Shown here: piece after piece, positions 63,031 through 64,000 of the stretch
Position numbering within the stretch: the stretch's first letter is position 1
Layout: each line of letters opens with the position of its first letter
Source of the DNA: Paraburkholderia dioscoreae
Lineage (GTDB): Bacteria; Pseudomonadota; Gammaproteobacteria; Burkholderiales; Burkholderiaceae
Length of the DNA: 64,000 bases
Assembly (NCBI RefSeq): GCF_902459535.1
Contig: NZ_LR699553.1
Coordinates: 1,116,001-1,180,000, forward strand
Direction: 5' to 3'
The notes under the pieces: generated by a model
The model's database searches: none
What the model saw: the letters and a program-made list of their open reading frames with translations, nothing else
What the model was told of the DNA's origin: nothing
Position numbers and translations under genes: made by a program

Positions 63031-64000
63031 ATGCAAAATCCTAAAGCTGCTATGACCGCCGCGCCGATCCAGACGCCGCCGAAGCCGCCGCGCCTCGGCG
63101 AAGAGATCCTGCGCGTCAAGGACGTGTGCCGCGGTTTCAACAAGTCGCAGGGCGAGCTGCTCGTTCTCGACGACGCGAACCTGTCGCTGCGTGAAGGCGA
63201 GATTGTGGGACTGCTGGGCCGTTCGGGCTCGGGCAAGTCGACGCTGTTGCGTATCATCGCCGGTCTGATCGAGCCGACCGACGGCGAAGTCACGTATATG
63301 GGCAAGCCGCTCGACGGCCCCGCCAAGGGCGTCGCGATGGTGTTCCAGACCTTCGCGCTGTTCCCGTGGCTGACCGTGCTGCAGAACGTGGAAGCAGGGC
63401 TCGAAGCGCAAGGCGTGGGCGCGAGCGAGCGGCGCACGCGCGCGCTTGCGGCGATCGACCTGATCGGTCTGGACGGTTTCGAGAACGCCTATCCGCGCGA
63501 ACTGTCGGGCGGCATGCGTCAGCGCGTAGGCTTTGCGCGCGCGCTGGTGGTCGACCCCACGCTGCTGCTGATGGACGAGCCGTTCTCCGCGCTCGACGTG
63601 CTGACCGCCGAAACGCTGCGTACCGACCTGCTCGACCTGTGGACGCAAGGCCGCATGCCGATCAAGGCGGTGCTGATCGTCACGCATAACATCGAGGAAG
63701 CGGTGTTCATGTGCGACCGGATTCTGGTGCTGTCGTCGAATCCGGGGCGCGTGATCGCCGAGATCAAGGTGCCGTTCAAGCATCCGCGTAATCGCCTGGA
63801 TCCGGCGTTCCGCCGGCTGGTGGACGAGATCTACGCGAAGATGACCGCGCGCCAGACCGACGAAAAGACCAAGAAGGGGCTCGAGCTGCACAGCTGGCTG
63901 CCGCATGTGTCGACCAACCTGATGGCCGGTCTGATCGAAACGCTCGCAGCAGCGCCGTACCACGGCCGCGCCGACATGCCGGAAATCGCCCGTTCGCTGC
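63031..64000 (+). CDS. ABC transporter ATPase, NitT/TauT type, 3' end beyond window
   Basis: ATG 63031 has AAAGG upstream; 323 codons are visible and the frame is still open at the window edge. Walker A LGRSGSGKST, Q-loop FQTFALFPWL, signature LSGGMRQRVGFARAL, Walker B LLLMDEPFSALD and the switch His in IVTHNIEEA are present. After the ATPase core (about residue 255) comes the AAA-associated C-terminal extension seen in NrtC/D-like proteins. It serves the permease encoded just before it. Confidence 0.9.
   Translation, partial: MQNPKAAMTAAPIQTPPKPPRLGEEILRVKDVCRGFNKSQGELLVLDDANLSLREGEIVGLLGRSGSGKSTLLRIIAGLIEPTDGEVTYMGKPLDGPAKGVAMVFQTFALFPWLTVLQNVEAGLEAQGVGASERRTRALAAIDLIGLDGFENAYPRELSGGMRQRVGFARALVVDPTLLLMDEPFSALDVLTAETLRTDLLDLWTQGRMPIKAVLIVTHNIEEAVFMCDRILVLSSNPGRVIAEIKVPFKHPRNRLDPAFRRLVDEIYAKMTARQTDEKTKKGLELHSWLPHVSTNLMAGLIETLAAAPYHGRADMPEIARSL

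Noticed and set aside
1..64000. CRISPR arrays, tRNA genes or rRNA genes
   Set aside because: No regularly spaced repeats and no tRNA-like or rRNA sequence were recognised in any part, including at the island junction.

Overview
The window reads as DNA from a GC-rich beta-proteobacterium of the Burkholderia/Paraburkholderia/Caballeronia group. The evidence is gene content typical of that group: OmpC-like porins whose mature start resembles QSSVTLYG, a DUF3331 protein, an EgtB-EgtD ergothioneine pair, a CeoAB-OpcM/BpeEF-OprC-type efflux operon with an llpE-like gene, and divergent nadE and DUF482 genes next to a P-II gene. No rRNA, tRNA or CRISPR array was found.

The window has two parts that meet near position 47.09 kb. 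The left part (1 to about 47.09 kb) looks like one end of a large integrated island. My line-by-line reading found no GATC between position 1 and the first one at 47406. The right part has GATC at ordinary high frequency, with more than ten copies in nadE alone. The junction lies inside a DUF482/FemAB-like acyltransferase gene. Only its N-terminal ~114 codons remain (47428 to 47084, minus strand), while a complete but diverged copy of the same family lies inside the island at 36833-37969.

Island layout: 1-9.7 kb carries metabolic and accessory genes (old yellow enzyme, chemoreceptor, DUF427, epoxide hydrolase, MFS exporter, egtB-egtD, LysR). From 10.4 to 14.1 kb are small envelope proteins, an MlaA lipoprotein and a porin. 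From 14.8 to 23.3 kb is a LysR - llpE - RND efflux operon on the minus strand. From 23.3 to 25.7 kb are a ChaC enzyme, an H-NS-like protein with two DNA-binding modules, and a lipoprotein. From 25.9 to 36.7 kb is a defence-like cluster: a GIY-YIG nuclease gene with an internal deletion, a PD-(D/E)XK-like protein, a rhomboid protease, a GHKL ATPase fused to a nuclease-like domain, a DUF3800 protein, and a Septu-like ATPase + HNH pair. The Septu-like ATPase gene is split by an intact IS5-type insertion sequence with a CTAG target duplication. From 38.0 to 46.8 kb is a tightly packed six-gene minus-strand operon: a complete tyrosine recombinase, two large divergent recombinase-like proteins, a coiled-coil protein, a small HTH/coiled-coil protein, and a RecD2-like helicase homologue that has lost its ATPase motifs. 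This operon abuts the junction and is the best candidate for the mobility module. I consider it the most likely novel system in the window.

The right part (47.1-64 kb) is ordinary chromosome: nadE, glnB/glnK, a porin, a HisP-HisM-HisQ-type amino-acid transporter, pirin, a Spy-like periplasmic protein, an OmpR/EnvZ-type two-component system, a small conserved protein, a GGDEF diguanylate cyclase, and a NitT/TauT-type dual permease followed by its ATPase, which runs off the window.
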